From: Strigamia acuminata
Taxonomy: Eukaryota; Arthropoda; Chilopoda; Geophilomorpha; Linotaeniidae
Length of the DNA stretch: 60,000 bases
Assembly: GCA_949358305.1 (NCBI GenBank)
Contig: OX442316.1
Coordinates: 3,040,001-3,100,000 of the forward strand
Reading direction: 5' to 3'
A model generated the notes under the pieces. It was not told where the DNA came from. It did not search any database and saw only the letters and a list, made by a program, of their open reading frames with translations. Below, one piece after another: positions 1 through 12,000 of the stretch. Position 1 is the stretch's first letter. Every line of letters starts with the position of its first letter. Position numbers and translations under genes: made by a program.

Positions 1-1422
1 TTGTACAGAATGCTGCAATCCGGGTTTTTATCACGCTTATTTCTAATAAATAAGCCTGAAACCGCAGGTGAATGCTATAAAAAGACTTATATCGCGGCCG
101 AAAATTATCTAGGGTTAATTTTATGAAGAATAAAAGACACAGTTTTATTATTTCAAATGCACACTTTTTATTTATCAATTATACAATAAAAAACACTATT
201 AAAATACGAGAATATTGAGAATAAAAGCGACAAGTCGCGAAATAATGAGTGAAAGAACAATGGTAAGTCTCGTAACGAGTGTTACGAGACAAAAGCGTCA
301 AAATGGCGCTTTACAACTCAAGTTGTTGGGAAGACGGTTGCCTTCCTCGTAACTCACGAACGATGGTCCTTGGACGATGGGTCTCGTGAGCTCTTCTGCT
401 CGACGTACGACGGCTCGTAGGCGGTGGTTCACGCGGGCAGGCGTCCGGCTGGCGTTCGATGGCGGTGGCAAGTGTTCGCGCACTTGCGACGATGATGGTT
501 CACGTCACTCGGGAACTTCTACTTCTGTAGCTGAAATTAGCGGCGGCTAATTTAAGCTGGATTGCTGGCTTTGTAGGTTGGTGCACAAAGATAGCAGGCG
601 AAACTGGAATTCACACGGTCCTCTGTCAATACTTTTCTTTGGGAGCAAAAGCAGTGATGTTGAGGTTTGTGTGTATTATTTCAGAGTCCCGATTGAAGCT
701 AGGGCGCGAGCCCGGCACGCTTCAATATTGCGCAGATAATCTGCGCAATTAGCTAAAACTGGTGCAACAAAGGATTATTGCACCATAATGCCAATATTGC
801 ACCATAACTGCCAATTGCCGTTTTCACCCCAGACAACCTGAGGTGATATGGTGCCTAGGGAAGATTCCTTCCCTCGGTCACATGATCTGACTTGGCGTGT
901 GCCAAGTCAAATTAATTAGGAAATAATTAATATTTTACTTCCTAAGTGGTGAAACAATTCGAGATCACCACAAGAATAATAATAAGACTTACGACGCACA
1001 ATTTAGCTTATCTCGCGTAGGTTATTATTTATTGGTAATGTGTTAGGTTTAATGTTATATAATTGAGTAGAAACTTGAATATGGTTTAATTGGATCATCA
1101 TTGCATACATCTTCTTACATCGAGTAGCAACATCATAGGTGAAACAAAAGAAGTGGTGGCGCCAAAAAACAATTGCGCATCACCACGTGACATCTCAAAA
1201 AACTAACTAGCCTCAGTCGAGGTACATATCAAATACCGGTACACATTAATACAAATCATCACAACATTTATCTCATAATGGTCAGATAATACGATAATAT
1301 TATCTACCAAAGGTAGAATCGTCACAACTTTGCAAATATTTATTGTTATTCAATATGACGTAATCGTAAACTCTGCCATTAGATTTGATTCAATTATTAA
1401 ATGGAATGATTACGGTAAATAC

Positions 1423-2329
1423 CTTTTGTAAACTAAATTTACTTCTTACTACTTCGTCTGCGTTTGACGTTTTTGCTCCTTGAGATCCACCTGGAATAGT
1501 TGACAGATACTAAAAATTTAACGAGTTTTAAAGTTTGCAATTTGCTTTTGGCAGTATATAGTCAATATACTTACGACAAGTGTGCTTGGTTGACATAATT
1601 CCGGTCGATTAAACCACATTTTGAATTTGCCCAACATGTTTCGCCCCGAAACGTTTTCTAGAAAACATCAAATGATTCTGTAGTACAAGTTTGTTGCAGT
1701 TAACAGTACTTTGTATATCATAATTTACCAACTGTTATCACACTACAGGTTCCCCACATGGACAATTCATTCCTTACTGTAACTTTTGGTTTGTTTGTTG
1801 CTTTCTGCATTAGAACACTGCTTTTTTATAATTAAGTTGTGAAAATAAATGAAGTTTTTCTTACCGAGATAAATTCAGTTTTGTTTACTGCAGAAAAATC
1901 AATATTCCACAATGCAGACAAGTTGACATTTTCATTCCCAACTAACCCGAACAAAGTATTCGCGCACAGGCGTAGTTCTTCTTCTGAGATGTTTTTCCAT
2001 GCGTGTCGTACGTATGGGTTTTCAGTCGTGCATATTTTCAATGCTGGGAATGAAATCTCGATTTCGTCTTTCGTGTACGCGTCAGTAGCGATGGGTTTAG
2101 AAAAAAAATGCTTGATTTTCTGCCCGGTTTGATAGCAACAAATTGCGAGGCAGCTTGTTAAAAGTAGACACCAAACAAACTTGATTTTAGCGTTTTTTGT
2201 AGGATCAATTAACGTTTGTAATTCAGGAAATGATCCCTCGAACATCCAGAGACGTGGCATTTGTTGTTGTACTGTTTTCCGGATTTTATACTTAATCGCA
2301 GCATTCCTTCTATTCATTGCAATCCTCAT
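1423..2329 (-). CDS. 5' part of a second DEG/ENaC gene (partial, runs off left edge)
   Basis: Exons 2329-1865, 1804-1729, 1657-1575 and 1509-1423 encode 237 residues: the N-terminal tail, TM1, the FPALKIC motif and the first extracellular exons. They match the first four exons of the gene starting at 15678, offset by 13349 bases. I found only two differences in the coding exons, both silent (TTC/TTT for Phe, AAC/AAT for Asn). Introns are 58-71 bases. The last exon ends in phase 0 at a GT donor (1422-1421), so the gene should continue left of the window, probably with the same Cys-rich and TM2 exons. Its upstream region carries a minisatellite that the other copy lacks. Confidence 0.8.
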
Positions 2330-2443
2330 TGTGCAAATGCTAGAAATTTGAAATGTCTTGGTTAATAACGCCCAAAAGCTTCTGTTTGTTTGACGTTACT
2401 TGGGAGTTTATTTGTGTGTGAGACTCGTCAATGGAATAAATAA

Positions 2444-2729
2444 GGATGAACTAAACGTCAGGTGTCAGGCGTCAGGTGTCAGCTGTCAGGCCCCTATCTA
2501 TTCAGGACTAACCCTTAGGCGTCAGGCATCAGGCGTCTGATTCTCTTTTTTCACCAAAACTAAACGTCAGGTGTCAGGCGTCGGATGTCAGGTGTCAGGC
2601 CCCTGACTATCCTGGACTGTCAGGCGTTAGGTGTCAGGTGTCAGGCCTCTGACTATTCCGGACTGTCAGATGTCAGGTGTCAGGCATCTAAATCTCCATT
2701 GCCACCAAAACTAAACGTCAGGTGTCAGG
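2444..2729. repeat. GTCAGG minisatellite upstream of the left degenerin copy
   Basis: Degenerate array of GTCAGGTGTCAGG and GTCAGGCGTCAGG units, with spacers such as CCACCAAAACTAAAC. It is absent from the homologous site near 15795. It lies 115-400 bases upstream of the ATG at 2329, probably in the promoter or 5' UTR. Confidence 0.9.
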
Positions 2730-3035
2730 AAATTACATACTTGGCAGTGTAGCAAATTGATGGTTTGATCAAGTTTTCAGCCAATTACTGTATGTTCAAA
2801 TTAAATAATAAAAATATATATGCAATATTGATTAGAATGTTTATTTATAATTATTATTTCTTAAACTAAATGAATTTTTAATTTGTTGACTTTTTAGAGA
2901 CGACGATTTTTGTGGAAGCAAACCAGTTGAAATTATTATTTTAACTATTAGAAAAAATAGAAATTAAAAAATATATAGAAAATATATTTTTTTTCCTTAA
3001 TAACGGTTTGTTAGATAACGAAACAATAAAGAATT

Positions 3036-6000
3036 GCATTTCTGTTAGAGAATTGTAGCAGAGCACACTGGTTTTAGGGGTGTAGATTTTAGGCACAGGA
3101 GGTCTGTGATCTGACTCAGTTTTCTTTCCATCCTGAGGGCATCAGTGTGGGGCACAGTACATCCAAAGTGTACCTTAGTACCCGTACACGATACATTGCA
3201 TCGAAAGTACTGAGGAACTGGTACGTGATAATTTGGTTTGTTAGAATTGTACTGCGCTACGGTAACTTGAAGGACTATTTGGATCGATTTGAGGTAAAAT
3301 TTTAACCGATTTATTTTTTTTGTATAAAAGTTTTAACATTTGCATTTAACCATTGCGGAGTACATGAAGAGCGAGAAGTTCCTCAAGAATCCCATCAACA
3401 ACAAAATGGCAAAATTCGGCGCCGAATAATCGATTTTTTTAATTTGAATGATTAAATTTGAATTAATTTTGTATTTTAGGCACTGATTGTGACGTATTTT
3501 TGTTAGAAATTTGCAGAAATAAACATAATTTGAGTTAAAAGAAAATTATTATCGAGTAATGAATAATTCAGCAGTATTGGTGCTTGTTACTATCTCGGTC
3601 GCGAGGTGGCGCACACTACTATGTCCATTGTCTCCACGTTACGATAAATCGAAATGTTGCATTGATTTGGGCTCAGGTAAGGGTTAGTTCCACCTTGGAC
3701 GTCCTAGGTTCCACTCAGAAATGTAGGCTGTTTAGTAATTCAACAAAATGTATTTGTTTAAATAGAAATATATTAGTACAGCGGTGATATTTTAAAATTT
3801 AGTTTGGTTTTTTAGATTTAGAATGTTTAATAACCACAGACCTTAATCCACTAGAATGCGTACTGAGGGATTGTGGGTAAGAAGCTATGCTTACGGGTAG
3901 TGGCAACACTAAATTCTTTTTCACTTCAGGTCAATGTTATGGCTGCCTAAAATCAGCTTACGCACAAACATTCCGGACCATAGTTAGAAAATACTGTGTG
4001 GTATTGAATTGAATTGTGAGACATCTCAAACCCGATGTATGTATTTAAATAAAACTAATAAATAAAAAACTAGAAGAAACGAAAAATGAGGGGAAAATGA
4101 GAGAAAATCAAGAGAAACACGAAAAATAAGATTGAAATTGGTGGAGTAAGACGCAGAACAGGAAGTTGGAGAGCATTCATCCCAACATATATACATACAC
4201 ATTCCAGTAGTATTTAGGTCTGTGGTTTAACTTTTAATTTGATTTTTTAGTATGTTTAGATTTCTAATTTTAATATTCTTACTGCGAATATCTTTACGAT
4301 TTCCAGTCTTGTTCTTTAATTCTGATGTAGCTTTCCTTAACTGGGAAAACTCCTGTTGCTGCTTTGAAAATCCCTTGACTAAATCTATTGTAGACACCTG
4401 CCCTTCTAATAGACAAAGAACTTGCCTTTTTCATTGTATCAACTTAGTTCCCCAACATTAAACTAATTCTAAATATTCTTCCATTCCTTAAAAATTACCT
4501 TTAGTGTCAGTTTCATCTGTATTTTAGATTGTAATGGTTTTTCCCATTTGCTGTTATCACTTTACCTATTCTAGACCCAGTTCTATTCTTCTTGTATCTA
4601 TTGATCTGTGATGCTATTTCTGTCACCAACTAGACCAATGATGTCCAATGCATTATTCATATTTGACAAATACCATATTACCCCGCTTTAAGCCACATGC
4701 TGGTATAGTGTGAGTTTTACCGACATGCTGATAAGTCCCTTTTCGTGTAAGTGAGTACAAATTTTTTTCAATGAGAATTGAGCCAAAACAAGCATTAAAA
4801 GCATTTGTAAAATGTCCAAAATGTAGGAAATTGGCCTAAATTTCTATTAATTTTCTCAAATTTTAGTAATATTCATCAGAATATCAAGAAATCTCAAATT
4901 TCAGGCCCAAATTCCAACATAATTATTCTTCCGAGCTCTATTAAATGAAAAAAACAAAGAACCACGTTTGTCTTTGTACTGGCATGCCGGTATGAACTGG
5001 TTGACTTCAATTACAAAAACATGGTAAACCCATGTCCAACGCCATGTGGCTTAAAGTGGGGTAATGTGGTAAAGCCGTACCAGCAAATGGAAAAAAAAAC
5101 ATTATTACAATCTAAAATACAGATGAAATAGTGGAATGCATTTCATAATAAACCTTTAACAAAATGTATTGTACAATGCATTCTTAAGTGCATTGTGAAA
5201 CTTAATGCATTCAAAATACCTTATATACATTGCACTGGGTGTTCTAGTATTAGATCAACGTGTTGTGACAGTCTATTTAGTAGTGATCTCAAAATATCAC
5301 TAAAGGTTATCGTTTTATTTTGAAAGAAAGTTTTATTTATTTTAAAAAATATAGGCTACAGGAAATTTTCTCTAGGATATTTTAAGGAGTAAAAGTTGGT
5401 AAAAGTTGCATTTATGCTAGTACTGGTGCCAAGGGGGCTGCTATAGAGATCCAGTCAGCTAATTGCTTCACAGGAAATGCCATTTTCACAGGAAATGGAA
5501 AATAAGGAAAATCCTTACTATTTTGAGTAAGAAATATTATGTAATTCAAACAGAATTTAGCCCTTATAGGTTTTTGTGGGAATTGTGTAAAATTGAACAC
5601 AAGAAATGCTACTTCCTGCAGAGGAAGGAATTCTCCTCAGTCTGAACCAAACCTTTGCATTGAAAACACCACATGAAACTGTCTTTGAAAAACACCAAAC
5701 TTTATTGAAACAGTTAGTAGCAATGCTTGTTGTGTTGTGTAAGGTAAGTTTCTTTTGGGTTTTACTTTGGAATCAGTTTGAATTTTTTTTTCGAGGAAAT
5801 AATTTAAGTTTGACGCTTTTTATCTTTCAAGTGTAGTTTATTAGTGTGTCGCACAAATGTATGTACATTGATGTAATATTGACATTTAGTTGTGAACAAG
5901 AAATTGGCCAATAAAGGCAGTATTATTTTGCCTGAATAAATTACTCATAGTTAACTGATTGTGGTTTCAATTGAATAAAAATTGGTGTACAAATTTTAAG

Positions 6001-6066
6001 TATTTTAAGAACAACTTATATTAAAAAACACATCTGAATCTGAATGCAAGTTTAAGTCTGTGTAGT
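3036..6066. other. Intergenic stretch between the two degenerin genes
   Basis: No convincing gene. It is AT-rich and holds the fold-back element at 4511-5128. Short open frames here lack splice sites, motifs and homologous partners. The downstream end includes the probable 3' UTR of the fused degenerin. Confidence 0.6.
4511..5128. mobile_element. Nested inverted-repeat element
   Basis: Outer arms 4511-4553 and 5081-5128 are inverted copies (start TTTCATCTGTATTTTAGATT). Inside them, a second inverted pair begins TACCATATTACCCCGCTTTA at 4671 and ends at 5071. No transposase frame is visible, so it is non-autonomous. Confidence 0.75.
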
Positions 6067-9000
6067 TTATGGTTTTGGTTTTTGCTGCCACTCAAAAATC
6101 TTTTTTTCCATAATTCTTGCTGTACTCAATATTGACAGACCTAGTGATAAACTTAAAATGTTTCCGATGTCGCATATGAATGAGATAATGTCGTATTCAA
6201 GCCTGTCAATAAACATTTGAATTTTGCTCGTTTCAATGTAATGCCCCATTAAATTTATGTTTGGATTAGTGTTGAGTGTAGGGTAAGCCAAGCTCGAGTA
6301 CTTGGATTCTTTGCACGGAATATGACATTGGCATTCATCTTTTACATTTGTGTTGAGAAATATCTTTTTGTAGATAGAATCAGTTGTTTTCGCCGAGTGA
6401 GATGTTTTGCACATGGGATGCTGCAGTTGATCAATGTACGGTAAACTGGAGAGAGAAAATTAGCCACAGTCAATGTACAAGCTGGTTTAGGAACTTTCAT
6501 ATTTTAGCTTTGAGTGTAGATATGCATACAAATATATACGGTCCAGCCATGTTATAACGAATCACAATGGACCCAAATAATCGATTTATTATAACGAAAG
6601 TTATAACACAATTTTTTAACATGGGGTCCTATGAATCACTAACCAACCAAGCCATTTTTAACTATTCTTTATAACAAGAAATTTGTCATATCTCAGTTCG
6701 TTACAACGAGGTTTGACCGTAATACTCAATGATATGTAAGTAACTTACTTACTATATCATTGGTAATACTATACCGGCATGTTATTTTTTCATTCATTTT
6801 TTTGCGGTAACATTGTCCTTTGCAAATATAGAAATCGTTTGCCGGCATACATTTTCGGATCGGTGTATTTATGCGATCAAACTAAAAAGAATTTAAAAAA
6901 AAAAGAATTTTTAAGTTAATTTGTAGGAGTAATAAATACACAATAGTGGCTTTTAAAAAGTAGTGTTTTAAGTGTTTTTGTAGACTGAACCCTGTGGACT
7001 GGACCCCGTGGACTGGACCCTGTGGACTGGATGCATTCTCCCCCCCCCTTTACACGGTACTGCTTGTGGTACTGGGAATGGCATCACCATGCTGAAGCAG
7101 AGTATGGTAATCGTAGATACAACTCCTTGCCAAAAAAATGGCAAATCCTTATTTTAGAAACTTTTAATATTTGAAATTTCTCAGAAACTATTTCTCACAA
7201 GTAAAAATGGTTTTAGGAGGATTTAAAGGAATGTTAGAGCTATCATTTCGTTGAAAGTTTTATGGAAAAAAATGAATAGTTAAGAGAAAAAAATTAAAAA
7301 CTCCAAAAAGTGACAATTTACAATATTTCTCATAACTTGTAAACAGAATGAGATAAAATTAAAAACTAAACAGATTTGAGACCGTCTATATCCCAGAAAA
7401 CTTTTCTAAATTGGATGTATGGGTCTCCAAAGCCCTCAAAAAAAGGCGTAATGGAGCTATGTAAAGGGGTTGACAACAACTATTTTTCGAAAAATTGTGG
7501 CAAGCACAACTGTTGACGAATCAAAATGAAAATTTAGCATTGAAGCATTATTGTGTCGTACTTATAACATGTTATAGTTATGACTTGATTCGTCAACAGT
7601 TGTGCTGGCCACAATTTTTCGAAAAATAGTTGTTGTCAACCCCTTTACATAGCTCCATTACGCCTTTTTTTGAGGGCTTTGGAGACCCATACATCCAATT
7701 TAGAAAAGTTTCCTGGGATATAGACGGTCTCAAATCTGTTTAGTTTTTAATTTTATCTCATTCTGTTTACAAGTTATGAGAAATATTGTAAATTGTCACT
7801 TTTTGGAGTTTTTAATTTTTTTCTCTTTAACTACCGTATTTTACCGAATAAGAGTCGCCCTTGAATTGTAGTCGCCCTCGAATACGAGCCGCGACTAAGA
7901 GAGGCGACTTGAAATAAGAACTGCCCTCGAATAGTAGCCGCGGCTTATGTTACGTTCAATGAACGTAACATTGACATTGGCCGCTATTTGAAGTAAAAGC
8001 CGCCCCCGATTTGGAGCCGAGGCTCAAAGTGCCCGTTTTGAATAAGAGCCGCGGCTCTTATTTGGTAAAATACGGTATTCATTTTTTTCCATAAAACTTT
8101 TAACGAAATGATAGCTCTAACAATCCTTTAAATCCTCCTAAAACCATTTTTACTTGTGAGAAATAGTTTCTGAGAAATTTCAAATATTAAAAGTTTCAAA
8201 AATAGGGATACGCCATTTTTTGGCAAGGAGTTGTGTTTCTCACTTTTATCATACGATAGCTGACAAATGTTACATATCCTCTTTCCGTAGGTAGTATCTC
8301 CTTTGAAGTTAAATCCAAATCATGGTCGTCTCGAGTAGTTGTGAAAAACTTTGAGAATAAATGAAATTAATATGAAATAAAATTTCTGATTAAAGTGCTC
8401 TTTTACCTCATAGAAATGGCCACATAAAATGAGTGGAGCATTGTAGTACGAAGCCAAAAACATTGTGGCTAGACCATTGAATGGTACGTCATCTTTAGAA
8501 AGTCAAAACATTTTAATCAGATAATTGACAAATACAGAAATTGCTAGACACACCAATTAAGAATTGTGTACACATTCCACTTGTTGTATTTATTTTAGCC
8601 TTCGAATACTTTACCTGCAAAAAGATTACATTTATAATACAGTCATTATAATGAACCACACAACATTTATAATACAGTCAAACCGCGATATAACGAATTT
8701 TTGAAGGGAAACTTCTTTGGGTGCTAGAGATCGAAGTGATTCTGATACTGAATGTCACAAAAAGCAATACGGGAATAACTATTGACAATGTGTGTGCGTA
8801 GAAGTGTGCATGGTGGTGTGAATGTTAACCTGCCCAGTAGTGTGCGCAGTATCACATTTTTTGGGACATTACCATCCAAACCGTAAAGAACTGATGATAA
8901 AACAAACAAATGCGCACAGAAATAAATATAAAAAATTAAATTATAAAATTACAAATTTTATGTTTGATTTTAATTTTAAAGTTTAGTACTCATAAGCAGT

Positions 9001-12000
9001 TTCTTACGTAAGAAACCAGTCTGCCCACAGAAGTTTTGCCTACAGAAAAACTGGTACTCACAAATTTTATTCCAGTCTTGGAATGTCTGTGAGATATGTT
9101 CTGTGACATAAAAAATTAACTTTCTGGCATGTCGAGGCAACGGAAAGCTGATCTTCGTTTCCAGGCACAGAAAGTGTGGCACAGAAAGTAGCGATCGGTC
9201 TTGACAATTTGTGATCGGTCGTAATTTTTTTTAATCGGTTTCAAATATGGCAGCAATCAGTTCTGCCAACAAATGCAAACAACTGTATATTCTATTTATA
9301 CAAATAGATCATCAGTTTAGAAATAAAATTAAAAATTAAAAACAAGCTAGCAATTCTATTCATCCCAAGTCTGAAAGTAGCTGTAAAATCTTTTATTGCC
9401 ATCCATCTTGTTTATTTTTGTTTGGCCATTCACCATTTCTTTTCTCTTTCATAAGGCTGTGAGTACCATAAAAAGTGACAGACTGGCACATGTTCGGATA
9501 GGCTTTTCTGTCAAGTCTATACACACAGAAAAGTCTGTCGGCATACACTTCTGTTAGCAGATGATCTTATGAGTACTAAGCTTTAGACATGATTTTTTAA
9601 GATTTGAAGTTATGCTTCTATTGTGTGGTCGGATGCACTTATTTTTTTGTTATAATGGATACTTAAAAACACCGTAATAAAAAATTTTGACATAATGAAC
9701 TTTTATTATAACAAATCGATTTTTTTGGATTTCTTGCAATTCGTTATAACGAGACTCGACTGTATGACTATCCCATTACCAAACCCTGTGAGATTTCAGT
9801 TTCTGAAGTGTAAGACTTTTCCCATAGTTCTTCTATTGTGAGCTTTTCATTTTTTAGATCTAATAGACTCAATAGATGAATAGGACAATCAGTTTGACTG
9901 AGATTGTTTTCCTCAACATATATCTCCTCTAACGCCAAATCACCCACTACACAAGCTGTTATGTTCGGAAAGCTTACATTAGCTTCATCCAAGATTGCAA
10001 TGTTAATTCGTATGGGATATGCAATGTAAGTCATAAATTTGAAATAGATGATAACCGAAAATAGAGCGGTGCAACCGAGATAAACAACATTGAGCAATAT
10101 GTTTTGAATGTGGCTGTGAATTGGCTCGCTTTTTAGCAGGACAGATGAGAAATGGCTTTTCTTCTTTTGGAGGTAATGGCACACTTTGAGCTGAATTTTT
10201 CTATCTTTTGATGATGTTGCATTATGTTTTTGATAATTGATGATTAATGTTATCAAATCCAAAACAGCAGGTATTGACATTCCAAGGTAAAGACCAATAT
10301 TTCCAGCTGCATCAATGAGTAGATCGAGAAATCCATAAGCAAATCTTTCTTCAATAACATGAATGACGTTTGATGCTGCTTCACTTTGGCGTTCTACCAA
10401 TGGGGCATCTGATGTAGTAACTGTGTAGAATTTTAACTCTTCGTCTATTTGAGTGCACATTCTGCTACACGAGCAATTTAATTCTGTATTTATTCTAAGT
10501 AGTTTCTGAGAAATGTCCAGGTACAGCATCTCTGTTTCAAATGAACTATTGCACAAGTCGCCTGCTTTTCCACTCATAAATGGCAATCTGTAGTTATGAA
10601 TAAATGAAAAAGATTTTACCATGTATGGAAATAAATTGGTGGAATTTTCAAAAAGGTTTAAATTTATTCCCCTGAAAAGTAACTTTACACTCTAAAGATG
10701 TAAATTTACTCCCCTTTAGTAGCGTTATATCTTGATCTGTGGAAAAAATAATAATGTTTTAAGAGGAACACTATTTTTAATTTGCTGTACTTAAAGCCAC
10801 CATTTTCCTTTGTGCATGAGATCTTTTAGAAATTTATTTTAATTTTTGCCCACACTCAGATTTGAAACCAGTTCCCTTTATTTTGTAGGCCCAGCATCCG
10901 TTCCAGAATTAAGTAACTGATATCACATGATATAGGTAATTCATGCGCACATAACCACATGTTCAGTGGGTTTTACCACTGATGGCGCCTCATAATATAT
11001 AGCCTCATTGTATTCTGGGATGACACCAGGTAAAAACATGCTTATAATATTCGAAAAGCAATGCATGAAACATGATTGCTGTCATCCAATCAGCGCACAG
11101 AACAACGAATCAATAGGAAATAACACACGGATAAGTTTCCACGTTATTTTTGAGGATTTACGGTATCGACAATGTAACATCCAACCGCCGCAATGTTATA
11201 ACACGTCGAAAAAACGTACTGTACATAGCGGCATCGCATGAGATTACATATCTCGTATGTGATCCAATCAGCGATCAGTGTCATTAATCAGTGATAAATA
11301 ATACACGCGATATTCGTACACGCGATAGTACACGTCGCATGTAACGAAACGAATCCTGTTGCACGACACCTATATTTGTACACGTGACGTAGCGTGTACG
11401 AATTACGGCACAATTCGTTCCCGCGAAGTGAGATAGTATTCCTATACGCGACATATATATATCCCTTATAATATTTAAGCTTTGTATATTTTATAATAAA
11501 ACGCTTGTAATTATTCAACTGTACTTCTTGTTTTGTGTGTCCATATTTCCTACAGTAATCCGTGATTCATGCTTATATCTTACTTATTTAATATTGCTTT
11601 GTATCTACAAGTATAAGTCAGTAATTGCGTTCAAAAACTCTAAAACTCCTCGTTTCTGTCGTTTCGTGTCGATACGTGCGACGTTATTAATAGGAATGGT
11701 GTCAAACGTATCCACACGAAACAACAGAAACGAGGCGTTTTAGAGTTTTTGAATGCCCCAGTCCAGCTTGAAGCTCATCTGCAGAATGAGTATTTTCGGC
11801 TGGATCCACCAGGTAATGGATTTAGCCGAAAACATTCATTCTGCAGGTGAGCTTCAAGCTGGACTGGAATTTTTTTTATGTCCAAAGTGATCTCCCACCT
11901 GCAAGGTTGTTGACTGTAAAAATTTTCTAGGCATTTCTTGTGGCATTGGTTAAAATCCTTTTCGTCAATGCATGGATTAGACGAGGTATTCAAAAATATG

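Larger units (their letters stand above)
1..3035. repeat. Left copy of a long direct duplication (offset about 13.35 kb)
   Basis: Positions 1-3035 match 13350-16107 in the same orientation. Up to about 2335 the copies look almost identical by eye (three differences noticed, two in exons as silent changes and one just upstream of the start). Beyond that, identity drops to about 90 percent, and 2444-2729 is an insertion present only here. The duplication may extend left of the window. Confidence 0.9.

Noticed and set aside
1423-1490. A premature stop in degenerin exon 4
   Set aside because: Seen only if the acceptor before GTGGATCTC is used. The upstream acceptor TTTTTAG gives an 87-base exon, fully open, phase 0 to 0.
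1839-2132. Plus-strand open frame of 97 residues (also at 15188-15481)
   Set aside because: Exact antisense of the degenerin first exon, which has TM1 and the FPALKIC motif. No independent support.
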